Positions 34,929 to 44,896 of a stretch of DNA of 64,000 bases are shown here, one piece after another. The stretch is taken from contig JAEVLN010000024.1 of NCBI GenBank assembly GCA_018350325.1, forward strand, positions 899,248 through 963,247, written 5' to 3'. Positions within the stretch are counted from its first letter, which is position 1; every line of letters begins with the position of its first letter. The notes under the pieces were generated by a model, which saw nothing but the letters and a program-made list of their open reading frames with translations, ran no database searches and was not told the origin of the DNA. The position numbers and the translations under genes were made by a program. The DNA comes from Globodera rostochiensis (Eukaryota; Nematoda; Chromadorea; Rhabditida; Heteroderidae).

Positions 34929-35889
34929 ATCTGTACCTCCAAATTGGTCGGCGGCAGGCTTAACTTCCCCGCCGGGGTTTGACGTAATTACGCATTACGG
35001 TTTTTGATTGTTCGGGATTAGCTCTTATAGGGAATACGGTACTTCTGCCGAGGGGTTGGACGTAATTACGTATTACGGTTATAGATAATTAAGGAATACG
35101 GTTCTTTCGCCGGGGGACTAATTACGGTATTGGTGGCCGTCTTATCACCGATTTGGTCATCCCCAGAATTGCGGGGATCCTTAAATCCCAAATTTGATCA
35201 ATGAGTCGGATCTTTTGATCCATTTTTTGGCTGATAGCTTTATAATTGAAAAGTCGAAATGAATTTAATTGTTTCTTTTAAAGGCGACAAAGCAAAATCC
35301 AGGGCCTACCACGGGAAGTACCAACCACTGAACGAGGCTTTCTACGGAAGCGCCGCGATGCCGCTGTTCGTGCGATTCTACGACACCATCGATTTGGGCA
35401 CGGCGGAGCGAATGTTCCATCGGTTGGAGCTGTTCCACAAGCAACACAAACTCCTCGGACATCCGTTTGGAGTGCCGGTTAGGTAAAGCTTTCTAGGTTT
35501 TGGCTTTGGCACTCCCTCTCACCCATTTTAATTTCGGAATTTTGGAGAGAGAATTATTTGAATTGAATAAATAATTCTTTTTACAGCATCACTGTCAACT
35601 CTTCACAGCAATGGGACTTTCCGAACATTTTGCCGGTAATCAATTTCCTGGCGAATAGGCTCATGAAAAGCGGCAAAACTTCCCAGTTTTAACAAAACAA
35701 TTTAATAAAAATAATTAATTTCATTTTCTCCTTCAGCCGTCTCAACATATGCTCATCGAAGGCCTTCGACGCTCGAGCAACAAAAGGTAAATTTAATCCA
35801 AATCGAAATTCCTCGAAATATTCGGACTTTTTTGAAATTCATTTCGATATGAGAGGAGTCCGGTCTCCAGTCTTAACCATTCAGGTGAA

Positions 35890-36290
35890 CGTTAATGGAG
35901 TTGCAAGTATTGAAACGAAAACTTGGAAAATGGCTTACTGTCATTATGAAGTTGGGGGTATTGAAACAAAAACTTGGAAAATGGCTTACTGTCTTTATTA
36001 AACTTGAGGGTATTTGAAACGAAAACTTGAAAAATGGCTTACTGTCTTTATTAGACTTGAGGGTATTTGAAACGAAAACTTGGAAAATGGCTTACTGTCA
36101 TTATGGAGTTGGGGGTATTGAAATGAAAGCATGGAAAATGGCTTACTGTCATTATTGGAGTTGGGGGTATGAAACGAAAGCTTGGAAAATGGCTTCTGTC
36201 AAATTGGAGTTGGGGGGGAGGGATGCTTACTGTCATTATTGGAGAAGGGTTATTGAAACGAAAACTTGGAAATTGGCTTACTGTATTCGA
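35890..36290 (+). repeat. minisatellite replacing a trehalase exon
   Basis: Degenerate units of about 45-55 bases contain CTTGGAAAATGGCTTACTGT followed by CATTAT and GTTGGGGGTATTGAAAC. About eight are visible. They fill the space where the exon before GFGWTNG is expected. Confidence 0.75.
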
Positions 36291-36619
36291 GTTTCCTGTT
36301 GGGAACAGTTGGGCTTTCCTGTTCATTGATTTGATTTCTACCAATCAACAGAATTAGATGTAACTTTAGATGGGCTTCGGATGGACGAACGGCGCCATGC
36401 TGGACCTGCTGGTGACTTATGGAGACGTGCTGAAGCTGAAAGGCGTTCCGGAAATTGATTGCAGCCTCAAAGATTTGGTGCAGGAGCCGGAGCAGTACCC
36501 AAACAACGTGGTTAGTAAAAGAAAGCAAAAGTTCCTAAAATTCGGTTTTCCATACAAAGTTTCCGAAAAGCGAATTTTGAGTATTTTGAAAATAATATTA
36601 AAAAATTGTCTTTTTTTAG

Positions 36620-38661
36620 TCAGAATACCGGGCCCAACTCTTTATGGAAGAACAGAAAAAAGTGGACGAAATCAACAGAAGTCAAAATAATTGGACGGTC
36701 AGAGAAATTTGCCCAAAATTTGGCTTAAAAATGACTTTTGTTCCCAATCTTAGGCCGTCGTCTACGAAGAGTTTGCGCTGATGACGGACGAAGAGTTCAG
36801 GCAACTTACTGGCTCCATAATAAGGAACAGAACGCATAAGTCGAAGCCGCAGTTCAAGCAGGCGGTAGCTCCAATTGATTACGGGGACTTGCCGAAAGCG
36901 TTTGACGCGCGACAAAAGTGGCCAGAATGTGCCGATCTCATCGGCAAATCGACAAGACAGAGTTGGAATAAGCCCGGACGATCCGACACGTCTGAACGTA
37001 TCGGGTCGTCAGAGTGTCGATTTTATTCAAAATTAATACCGAAAAGCCTTGAAGATTTGCCGCTATCATTAAGCTATAGCTTTACGATTGGACAATATTA
37101 AATTTTGCTAATTTCTGGACATATCTTTTTGAAGTATTCATCTTTAAAATGGCAATTTCTTTTCTGTCCAATAGGTAATTGTGGTTCGTGTTGGGCCGTC
37201 TCGGCGGCTGCAACTTTCACTGCCCGGATTTGCGTTGCGCGACTTAAAAAAGGCATAATAACGGACAGCAAGGACCCGAGGGTATATGTGTCGGCAGAGT
37301 ACACGCTGGAATGTGCGCCAGAAACCAATAGGTAAAATTTTATAACATCACACATCTGTGCACAATCTCTATTAATTTTTTACACATTTTTATATGTATA
37401 TTTAGGTACTAAAAAATTTCCTTTTTTACTTCGAATTTAAAGAAACGTTGTGAAAAATTAGGGAAATTAACAATTTTTTAATTGGTTTGAATTTTTGAAA
37501 GACCTTAATGTTGCAACTCACTGAATATTTTTAAGATGCAGAGGCGGTGATGATGCTGATGCATGGGTATTGTATCATAAAAATGGAACAGTTTCCGGCA
37601 CTGATTATGAGATACTCTCGGGCTGCAAGCCGTACATAATTCCGTCCATGAGTACGTCGTCACTGGCAATGTTTTCCAAAATATTTTTTTTTGTTACACT
37701 AGGCAAAGAAGCAAAACAGAAACTATCGTGCGAAAAGACGTGCAATGCGGAGTGGTTGGAAAAACAATTCGGCAAGGAAAAAGTGCCCTACGAACCCTTT
37801 CTCATCGGTGGGTAAATGAAAAGAATCATTGTTTAAATTGACTGAAGCGGTCGGGCCCTTTGATCACTGCTCTCCCCCATTAGCTGTTATAAAAGGGTGA
37901 GCGGCTGGTACGAAAATAAAAATCGGGCCCGTGAATGGTGTTAGCCAGGAATGGGCGCGGACGACCTCAAAAAATTTCGGAATGCCGGGGCTTAAAAGTT
38001 TTCGGAACTCGGAATTCCAAGTCCAAAAATGTCGGAACTTTGGAAGTCGGAATCCGTCCATTCTGGTGTTAGCCACCATAGAGCGAGATCCCGGAAAACG
38101 GATCTACATAAGACAGAATGTGGTTTACACCAAAAACTTATTTTGTATAATTCTTTGCTTATGTTTAGTCAAAAAATTTACAAACAGTTATTACAGAAAA
38201 TCGGCACATGCCCCGATCAAAAAAGCCAGTCTATTGGTGGGATGATCCAGATCGCGAGCCGGCAATGATGCGAGAGATCATGGCGAATGGGGCAATTCAA
38301 GCTGGGTACATGGTGTACTCTGACCTTTTTAACTGCGGTCAAGAGGGTATATATACGGTAGGGTTACTGTTACTGACACAAAATAAAATAGCCAACTCAG
38401 CGCGGCGCTCACACAAGGGAAAACGGCTCGGGCCACGGCGTCAAAATTATTGGCTGGGGAGAAGGGGAGAAAAACAATCAAAGTGTCAAATATTGGCTAG
38501 TCGTCAACTCGTGGGGCCTCGCGTTTGAATAACAAATATTTTTACATTTTTAAAGATTTGTTTTAAGATGGGGCGACAACGGACTTTTCAAAATACGCCG
38601 CGGCACAGACGAAGCATTTATTGAATCGCGAGGCATCAATTTTGGAACGCCAGAAATTTAA
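36620..38661 (+). CDS. cathepsin B-like cysteine peptidase (C1A)
   Basis: Eight exons join in phase: 36620-36697, 36754-36961, 37175-37331, 37536-37651, 37703-37807, 38197-38357, 38401-38510 and 38568-38661 (TAA). They give 342 residues, near the usual cathepsin B length. The propeptide part (KVDEINRSQNNW) is followed by LPKAFDARQKWPEC at the start of the mature enzyme. Active-site Cys101 lies in RQSNCGSCWAVS, with the oxyanion Gln two residues before the Ser-Asn. His287 is in GSGHGVKIIGWG and Asn311 in VVNSWGDNG. Cathepsin B features include RCRGGDDADAW, VSGTDYEILSGCKPY and EIMANGAIQAG. Some donors are weak (GTGGGT, GTGGGG), but their use restores all conserved joins. No signal peptide is seen; the upstream phase-0 exon is trehalase-like (36370-36507). 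A missed first exon or a read-through fusion is possible. Lysosomal or secreted (gut) proteolysis is expected. Confidence 0.85.
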
Positions 38662-38989
38662 TATATATGGATAAAAAATGTTTAATAATAATTGACACTT
38701 TGGCTCTTCGCTCTATTAGAATTTCTATGCGATTTATGGTGTCCCACTTGCCGACAGCTTTTCCCCTCCCCTTTTTGAACCAATTGACTTTCATTTTAAT
38801 CTAATTCGAACCTAAATTCGTCATTTGTTAGCACACATTTCGCTTTTCTGTATTTAAAATACAATCACCGCAAAAGCTTTGAAAATTAAGGAAAAACGAC
38901 TTTTAAGTAAACCAAAGTCCGATTGGGGAAAATTTAGACAGTAACGTGGAAAATAGCAGCCAAAGCACCGCACACTTGACTACGGCGGC

Positions 38990-39180
38990 CAGTAGGTGAG
39001 GCGAGACTCCGGGCTCCGGAAGAAGTCCGCGCGTGACCCGGCTGGGGGTCTCGCGCGCGCCCGCTCCGCGGGTCCCCGCGCGCTCGCCCCCAAGTGGCGC
39101 TCGTCAGACTTCTTCCTCCGCCCTCCGTCTCGCCCCACTACTTGCTCCGTCATCGCATGCTCGCTGTTGGCGGGCCGTTA
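38990..39180. other. GC-rich island
   Basis: About 190 bases with GC content far above the surroundings. It contains GACCCGGCTGGGGGTCTCGC, CGCGGGTCCCCGCGCG and CTTCTTCCTCCGCCCTCCG. GACTCCGGGCTCCGGAAGAAGTC is partly complementary to the later CAGACTTCTTCCTCCG. No family is recognised; it might be an element core, a promoter-like island or foreign sequence. Confidence 0.5.
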
Positions 39181-39354
39181 CACGGCCTTTCATTATTATA
39201 TCCGGCTTTTGTTACTTAAAAGTCGTTTTTCCTTTATTTTCAAAATTTTAAATTGGTTCAAAAACGGATTTAAATTCCCAATTTTTATTTTCTATCAACA
39301 AATTCGTCATTTTAAAAGCCTATATGAGTGATTTTCTCCATTTTTTAATCAGTG

Positions 39355-39475
39355 GACAACTGAGTCCCCAGTCAAAAGACACTTTAGTCCCGGGTCTGTA
39401 ACTCTTCGGGTAATGGTTGCCGCAAATTTTTTTTTCGGATTCTTACATTGCAGACCGAGAGGAGTAATTTATTCC
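39355..39475 (-). repeat. single arm of the 8444-8928 foldback family
   Basis: Contains GTCCCGGGTCTGTAACTCTTC, a TTTTTTTCGGATTCTTACAT stretch and GCAGACCGAGAGGAGT, matching the right arm at 8800-8928. Confidence 0.6.
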
Positions 39476-41447
39476 GTTTTGCCTCTGGCCATATGATCCA
39501 TATTTACCCAAAATTCTAAGAAAGATATTCAGAAAATGTTTAAAACCTTTGTTTATGTTTGTGTTCTTTACCGCAGCAAAACTTGGTAAATACCGTTTAT
39601 TGTTAAAAAACCGTTCATGAAATATATAAAATGCAGATTATTTTTGATTACGCATAACGACCCGAAAATGATTTAACTCTTTATTAGCCCTACAGAAATG
39701 GAGCTCTTGATTGCAGGTACCAAAATTTTAAATTAAAATAATTATAATAGTATTAAAATCTCCCTCCCATAATAAAATGAAAATAAGAAATTGTGCGTCT
39801 GTGGAGCAAATTTTTGGTTTTATCAAAACAGTTCTGATACATCATTATATTAAAAAATTTTACGTGAAAACCGAAAATGAAATATAAATAATATTAAAAT
39901 AAAGGAAAGTTTTTGTATGAAATATTAAAATAAAGTAAAACATAATCCGAATTGTCAGTTGTTTTTGACGGACCCCGTTTCAGTGTCTCGACATTTATTA
40001 GCAAAAATATTTTCTCGCCGAAAATTCATCTTTTTATTGAAATTTAATGCAATATTCTTAAAGTCCGACAAAATAAGCAGAAGAATGGGCCGTCAATATT
40101 TATGTGACCGGCTTTTTACATAATAGTCATCGAAACGATTTTTCTTTCTATGAAAATTCGTTCAAAATTTAAAAATAATTTAGCTTTTAATGTTGCTTTT
40201 GAGTAGTCAAGCTTTCAACATTATTTCGAGTTTAATCCTCAAAGAAATAGCGTTGGAAAAAGAGATTCAGTCGACGAAATTAGAAGATCAAAAAATTTTA
40301 TTTAAAGTTTTTTGTGAGTACCGAAGCGCGGTGGGCGAATTCAGCGCTATTCTGCACAAAATTGCCAAAAAAAATTAAAGCCTAAATCATTAAAGAAAAT
40401 AAGAGCAGACGAAGGCAAAGAATATTTATTCAATTTCACTTTGTGAAAGCGCAAAATGATCGATTGTCAATTAATTATTAAGGGCAGAGATCAGAGTTTT
40501 TCTTACGATCAAAATGCACAATCTGATCAAAAGCTTGATGCGACTTTTTAGCACTATCGATACGACTTAAACAAATGAAGCTTTGATTAAACGCGCCAGT
40601 TGGCTGACTAGCTTTCCTTTGAACAAAATTTTTTTTAACAAATAAGAACAACAGAATGCTAATAATTTTATTTGATTTGCATAGTTAACGAATAAATTAT
40701 GAAGTTTTAGTACTTTTTGCACCCTCCACCAAATTTACACTTAAAGTACATTTCCGGTGGCATATGACATAATCTAAGCTAAGATCCAGATGCCGGATTT
40801 ACGGACTTTTTTGGGTCCGGCATGCCCAATTCCGGATTTTTTGGGAGCCAGAATTCCGGATGCCGTAATATCCCTGGTAGCAATCGAGAGCTCTCGACGA
40901 GATAAATCGATAGATATGATCTTGTCCAATTTATTATTTTTTGTAGATGGTTTCATCAAATTTGTGGAAAATTGTTTGCTTGTCACTACTGTACTGTCCA
41001 GGGATGTGCTCTGTTCTGTTCTGATTTCTCATTTATCAGAATTTTTGGTCGTTATGGGCACTAGAATTCTGTTTTCTGGTTTCTGATTTTTAAAAAGGCG
41101 AACAGAGCACATTTCTGGTACTGTCATAAGACCTTCAGTAGAGCCACCACTCAGTTTTTCCGCTGATTGTATCCAATTTAGCGTATTCACATACATAAAA
41201 AATGCAAAAACAATTTGTCCAGTGATATTTTCGATTTCATCTGGTGGTGGTTAAAATGGTTGGTGTCATCGGATTTTATCAATGGGCATATACCGCCCAT
41301 CAGCAGCAGAGGATGCACAAAAAATCGACAGCTAATGCCTCATTTCCATAGGCTTTTAGCGATCGCACATTCATTTTGTTGATCACACTGTCCATTTATT
41401 TTTATTCAATTTATTAAATTTTTATCCCAGGACACCAAAAGTATCGT
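39476..41447. other. no gene recognised
   Basis: AT-rich sequence with an open frame of 62 codons at 40190-40378 (KEIALEKEIQSTKLEDQK) that has no splice context I can support. A block near 40780-41110 contains repeated ATTCCGGAT and TTCTGTTCTGA-type sequence, probably element remnants. Confidence 0.4.
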
Positions 41448-43566
41448 ATGATTTTGCTTACATTTTGGCTTCTTCTTATTGCCCTGCTGAAGACATGCGG
41501 TGCCCATGGAGGGTAATTTGTGTTATTTAAATATTTTTTATTAAATTCTCAATGTTCCAGCGAACCTCCTGACAAAATATGGAACATGTGTGAAAACGAT
41601 TTGGCCACTCTGGACAAACAATGCCAAACGAATTCATAATCTTAATTAATTAATAATAATTATAAATAAGAAAGGACTTGAGGACGGCTCGAGAATCTCA
41701 AAAAATCTCGACCGAAATTTATCGAGATTTCGATCGAGAATCTCGATCGGTCCATTCTCTAATTCATACTAAAGCTTTGAATTTAGCCGTCTCATCTGCT
41801 ACCAGAGCAAATTGGCTAAGAATTCTGGAAATTGGAAGGTCGGAGGGCGTTTCAGAGTGAACAATCCGAATGGGAGTATCGCTTATGAATGTGCCGGAGA
41901 TGGGACCAAAGGATGGCACGCCGTACGGATCAGCAACGACAAACCCGGAAGTAACAGCTCGAACTATCCCAAAATAAACCCCAACAAAGGTTTATCAAAA
42001 TCACAAAAATTATTTGTTATTTTTTTGTTAAGCATTGACGTTGGACGACCAATCGGTTGAAGCGGATTTTTGGAAGTCGATTCGTTTCGGCGCATTCATG
42101 AGAGACTTCAATGGCATGGCATTTCAACTTGCCGCATTGGAAATCCGTCAATTCATCGGGAAAAAGGACATGAAACTGTGCAAGACAAAGGTTAAAAAAA
42201 CTTTTTTGATTAATTATTTAGTAAATTTATTCAATAAAATAAACCTCTTTTGATTAAAATTTGGTAAATTTATTCAATGAAATATTATTGAAATTAAAGG
42301 GTTTAAAAACCTTTTTTGATTAATTATTTGGTAAATTTATTAAATGAAATAATATTGAAATAAATAATTATTATAAAAGGGTTTAAAAACCCTTTTTTGA
42401 TTAATTATTTGGTAAATTTATTCAATGAAATAATAATATTGAAATAATAATTATTATTTTAAAAAAACTTTTTTGATTAATTATTTAGTAAATTTATTCA
42501 ATAAAATAAACCTCTTTTGATTAAAATTTGGTAAATTTATTCAATGAAATATTATTGAAATTAAAGGGTTTAAAAACCTTTTTTGATTAATTATTTGGTA
42601 AATTTATTAAATGAAATAATATTGAAATAAATAATTATTATAAAAGGGTTTAAAAACCTTTTTTGATTAATTATTTGGTAAATTTATTCAATGAAATAAT
42701 AATATTGAAATAATAATTATTATTTTAAAAAACCTTTTTTGATTAATTATTTGGTAAATTTTATTCAATGAAATAATAATATTGAAATAATAATAATTAT
42801 TAAAGTGTTTAAAAACCTCTTTTAATTAAAATTTGGTAAATTTATTCAATGAAATATTATTGAAATAATAATTATTATTAAAGCGTTTAAAAACCTCGAT
42901 TATTATTTGGTAAATTTATTCAATGAAATAATAATTATTATTAAAGTGTTTAAAAAACTTTTTTGATTAATTATTTGGTAAATTTATTCAATGAAATAAT
43001 ATTGAAATAATAATTATTATTAAAGTGTTTAAAATTTGATTAATTATTTGGTAAATTTATTCAATGAAATAATATTGAAATAATAATTATTATAAAAGTG
43101 TGCGGCAAAATGGGAACCACAAACTGAAGCACCAAAGGACTCTTCAACCATGAAAATTTCAAGAACTGAACCTTCAACAGCGACAACTGTAAAGTTTTAT
43201 TTTGACAAAAACATTTACGAAAAAAAAAAATTAATACAAATTTGGAGAAGCTTTAAATATTAAAAAATAATAAAATTCGGTTTCCAGACCACTCCCGTAA
43301 TGCCAAAGGCACAGCATGTGAACCATCTCGGCATTAACTGCTTACAAATTGAGTTCCCCGCGGGCATTCCCAAATTTTCGCTGAATATCTCCGCATATGC
43401 GTTTGCGCTGGCCTGTAAGGAGCACAAAAATCAGAAAAGTGCGGAAAAATATGATCAAAAAAAGGATTTTCTTGCCCGTGCAAATGCTTGCGCCCAAGTG
43501 TCTACTTCTAAATGCAACAAGTTCGTCTCAGGGGACTCCAATATTTGCCTGCCATGGCTTGCTTAA
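41448..43566 (+). CDS. unrecognised secreted cysteine-containing protein
   Basis: Exons 41448-41512, 41787-41989, 42033-42190, 43099-43188 and 43288-43566 join in phase and end in TAA, giving about 264 residues. Exon 1 starts at ATG and encodes a signal peptide (MILLTFWLLLIALLKTCGA). Later stretches include RLICYQSKLAKNSGNW, AYECAGDGTKGWHAVRIS, FWKSIRFGAFMRDFNGMAFQ, a Ser/Thr-rich linker (SRTEPSTATT) and a C-terminal Cys-containing domain (LGINCLQIEFPAGIPKF; ANACAQVSTSKC; NICLPWLA). I do not recognise the family. An extra exon at 41561-41639 is phase-compatible with exon 1 but ends in TAA. Its inclusion would give a 46-residue secreted peptide ending KQCQTNS. Intron 3 is a large AT-rich minisatellite. 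Confidence 0.6.
41561..41639 (+). CDS. possible alternative terminal exon, short secreted peptide
   Basis: Follows AATGTTCCAG, takes the two bases carried from exon 1 (41448-41512), and reads EPPDKIWNMCENDLATLDKQ to TAA. With exon 1 it makes a 46-residue secreted peptide. The same phase also allows skipping to 41787. It may be a true isoform or a decayed exon. Confidence 0.35.
41672..41755. repeat. inverted-repeat element of the GAGGAC family
   Basis: GAGGACGGCTCGAGAATCTC at the left and GAGAATCTCGATCGGTCC at the right enclose a short palindromic core. It is related to 26355-26490 and, loosely, to 47528-47679. It lies in the first intron of the secreted gene. Confidence 0.5.
42191..43095 (+). 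repeat. AT-rich intronic minisatellite
   Basis: About ten units of roughly 60-110 bases share TTTTTGATTAATTATTTGG, TAAATTTATTCAATGAAATA and TTGAAATAATAATTATTAT. A longer block of about 270 bases is itself repeated (from 42191 and from 42465). The array fills one intron. Confidence 0.8.
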
Positions 43567-44830
43567 CTCTTCATAAATCCAATTCAATTTTATTGGCAAC
43601 ATATGAAGCACTAAGATTAATATTAAGTTGGGCTTCGGTACTTTTTTTTCGATTGATCAGTCGTATATACATTTTGATCGATCGGTCCTCAATACGTGCT
43701 CTAATTTTATTAAATTTGGGACTGGTTTTATGGAGCAAATTGGAGGAGTGAAATGCGATCCGCTTAAAACTGAGTAAGATTTTTAAATGTTCATGTTCAG
43801 ATCGGTTGAGATGCTTGCTTGTTACCGAAGCAAAAGCCAATCGACGGGCCACCGCAATTCGATCCTCGCAAAATGCAAATTGCATCTTGAAAAGGCAGCA
43901 AATGTTGCGGGAATTCGAGTTAAAATTTGCATCCATCGTGAGGCCGACAAACAAATGCTGGTTGTCGAGTCAACAATCAGCTTTTCATTTACCGAAAAGA
44001 TGTATTTTTAAACTATTGAATAATTAAAAATTCGATTTTATTATTTTAAGCCATAATTCGACGAGAAAATTTTCAATTAAACCCGGCGAAACACCGGACA
44101 CTTCGTTGGCCTTGACACTGGTTTCATTTCCAATCTTTTTCATTGAGTTTGGCAATGAACGCCACAAAAGTTTCATTGATGACAAAACTGGCGGCAAAAA
44201 TACTTCCAGCAATTGGGATAATGAAGTATTTTTAAATGGTTTAATTATTTGTTTTAATGTTGTTTAATATCATCAGCAGGAAGCTGCCACAGTTTTGAAT
44301 TCCATCGCCGAGGAACAAATCAATGGGAGTTGGACAAAAACTTTGCATTTTGTTCCGCCACCGAACGACGAAAATATGAAAATTTATTTCCAAATTACAA
44401 AGCCCAGATTCACCAAGATGATCACTCGCCAATTTGTGCAACCTTACAAGGACAACCCGGACATTGTTAGGGACGAAAATGAAAATTTTCTGTCTAAAAT
44501 TTGGAAAATTTGCATAATAAGGCCCAAACTCAAAATCACTCAAATCATATACCAATTAATTCCACTCTAAGCCTAACGCACGAATCTCGCTGTTCGCGGC
44601 CTTTCAAAGGAGATTTTGTGCGATTTAGCTCATTAGCATTAAATATGATGATGAAATTTTTGGGAGATTTTGAGTCTGGGCCGTATGATGCAATTTACCC
44701 ACACAACATTTTAGATACATCCATCATTATGCGATGAGTTAGGGGACGATTGTGAACCGACTCTACAAATTGTGCGTAAAATTAATGAAATGCAGGAGTG
44801 GTGCGCCCCCTTCCATCCATCCGGACCTTG
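43567..44830. other. unresolved exon-like frames upstream of astacin A
   Basis: Several stretches look coding but do not chain securely: 43801-44011 (HLEKAANVAGIRVKICIHR in one frame), about 44051-44230 (GNERHKSFIDDKTGGKNTSS), 44281-44520 (VLNSIAEEQINGSWTKTLHF) and 44573-44800 (FVRFSSLALNMMMKFLGDFE; LQIVRKINEMQEWCAPFH). They may be another gene or N-terminal exons of the astacin. From about 44471 onward the sequence is repeated in copy B. Confidence 0.3.
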
Positions 44831-44896
44831 CATTGGTCCTCGTCGGACTCCAACTCCGGTGGATTTACAATTTTTTTTGATTTACTTTCTTCTTAA

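Larger units (their letters stand above)
32443..36507 (+). pseudogene. GH37 trehalase, disrupted
   Basis: Trehalases hydrolyse trehalose to two glucoses. Exons: 32443-32524, 32803-32856, 32898-32991, 33112-33235, 33308-33380, 33581-33670, 33752-33875, 33928-34061 plus 34937-34946, 35284-35482, 35587-35635, 35737-35786 and 36370-36507. Trehalase landmarks in order: RELRYWDSYWIVRGLL, ELIDRFGFVPARNRIFY, SKRSQPPFLTLMVYDYFG, EKELDFW, ESGWDFSSRW (with the catalytic-acid Asp in GH37), TRIVPMDLNALM, QQWDFPN, SQHMLIEGLRRSS, GFGWTNGAMLDLL. All joins are in phase except two breaks. A MITE splits the exon between HLY and LQIG, and the usual exon before GFGWTNG is missing, replaced by a minisatellite. That missing part normally holds the EKYD-type catalytic base and the GGGEY loop. 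N-terminal exons are unresolved. Probably inactive. Confidence 0.8.

Noticed and set aside
39033..39251. Arg/Ala/Pro-rich open frames over the GC-rich island
   Set aside because: High GC removes stop codons in all frames; composition only, no family features.
42191..43095. CRISPR-like array
   Set aside because: Units are adjacent AT-rich tandem repeats without unique spacers, in a eukaryotic intron.
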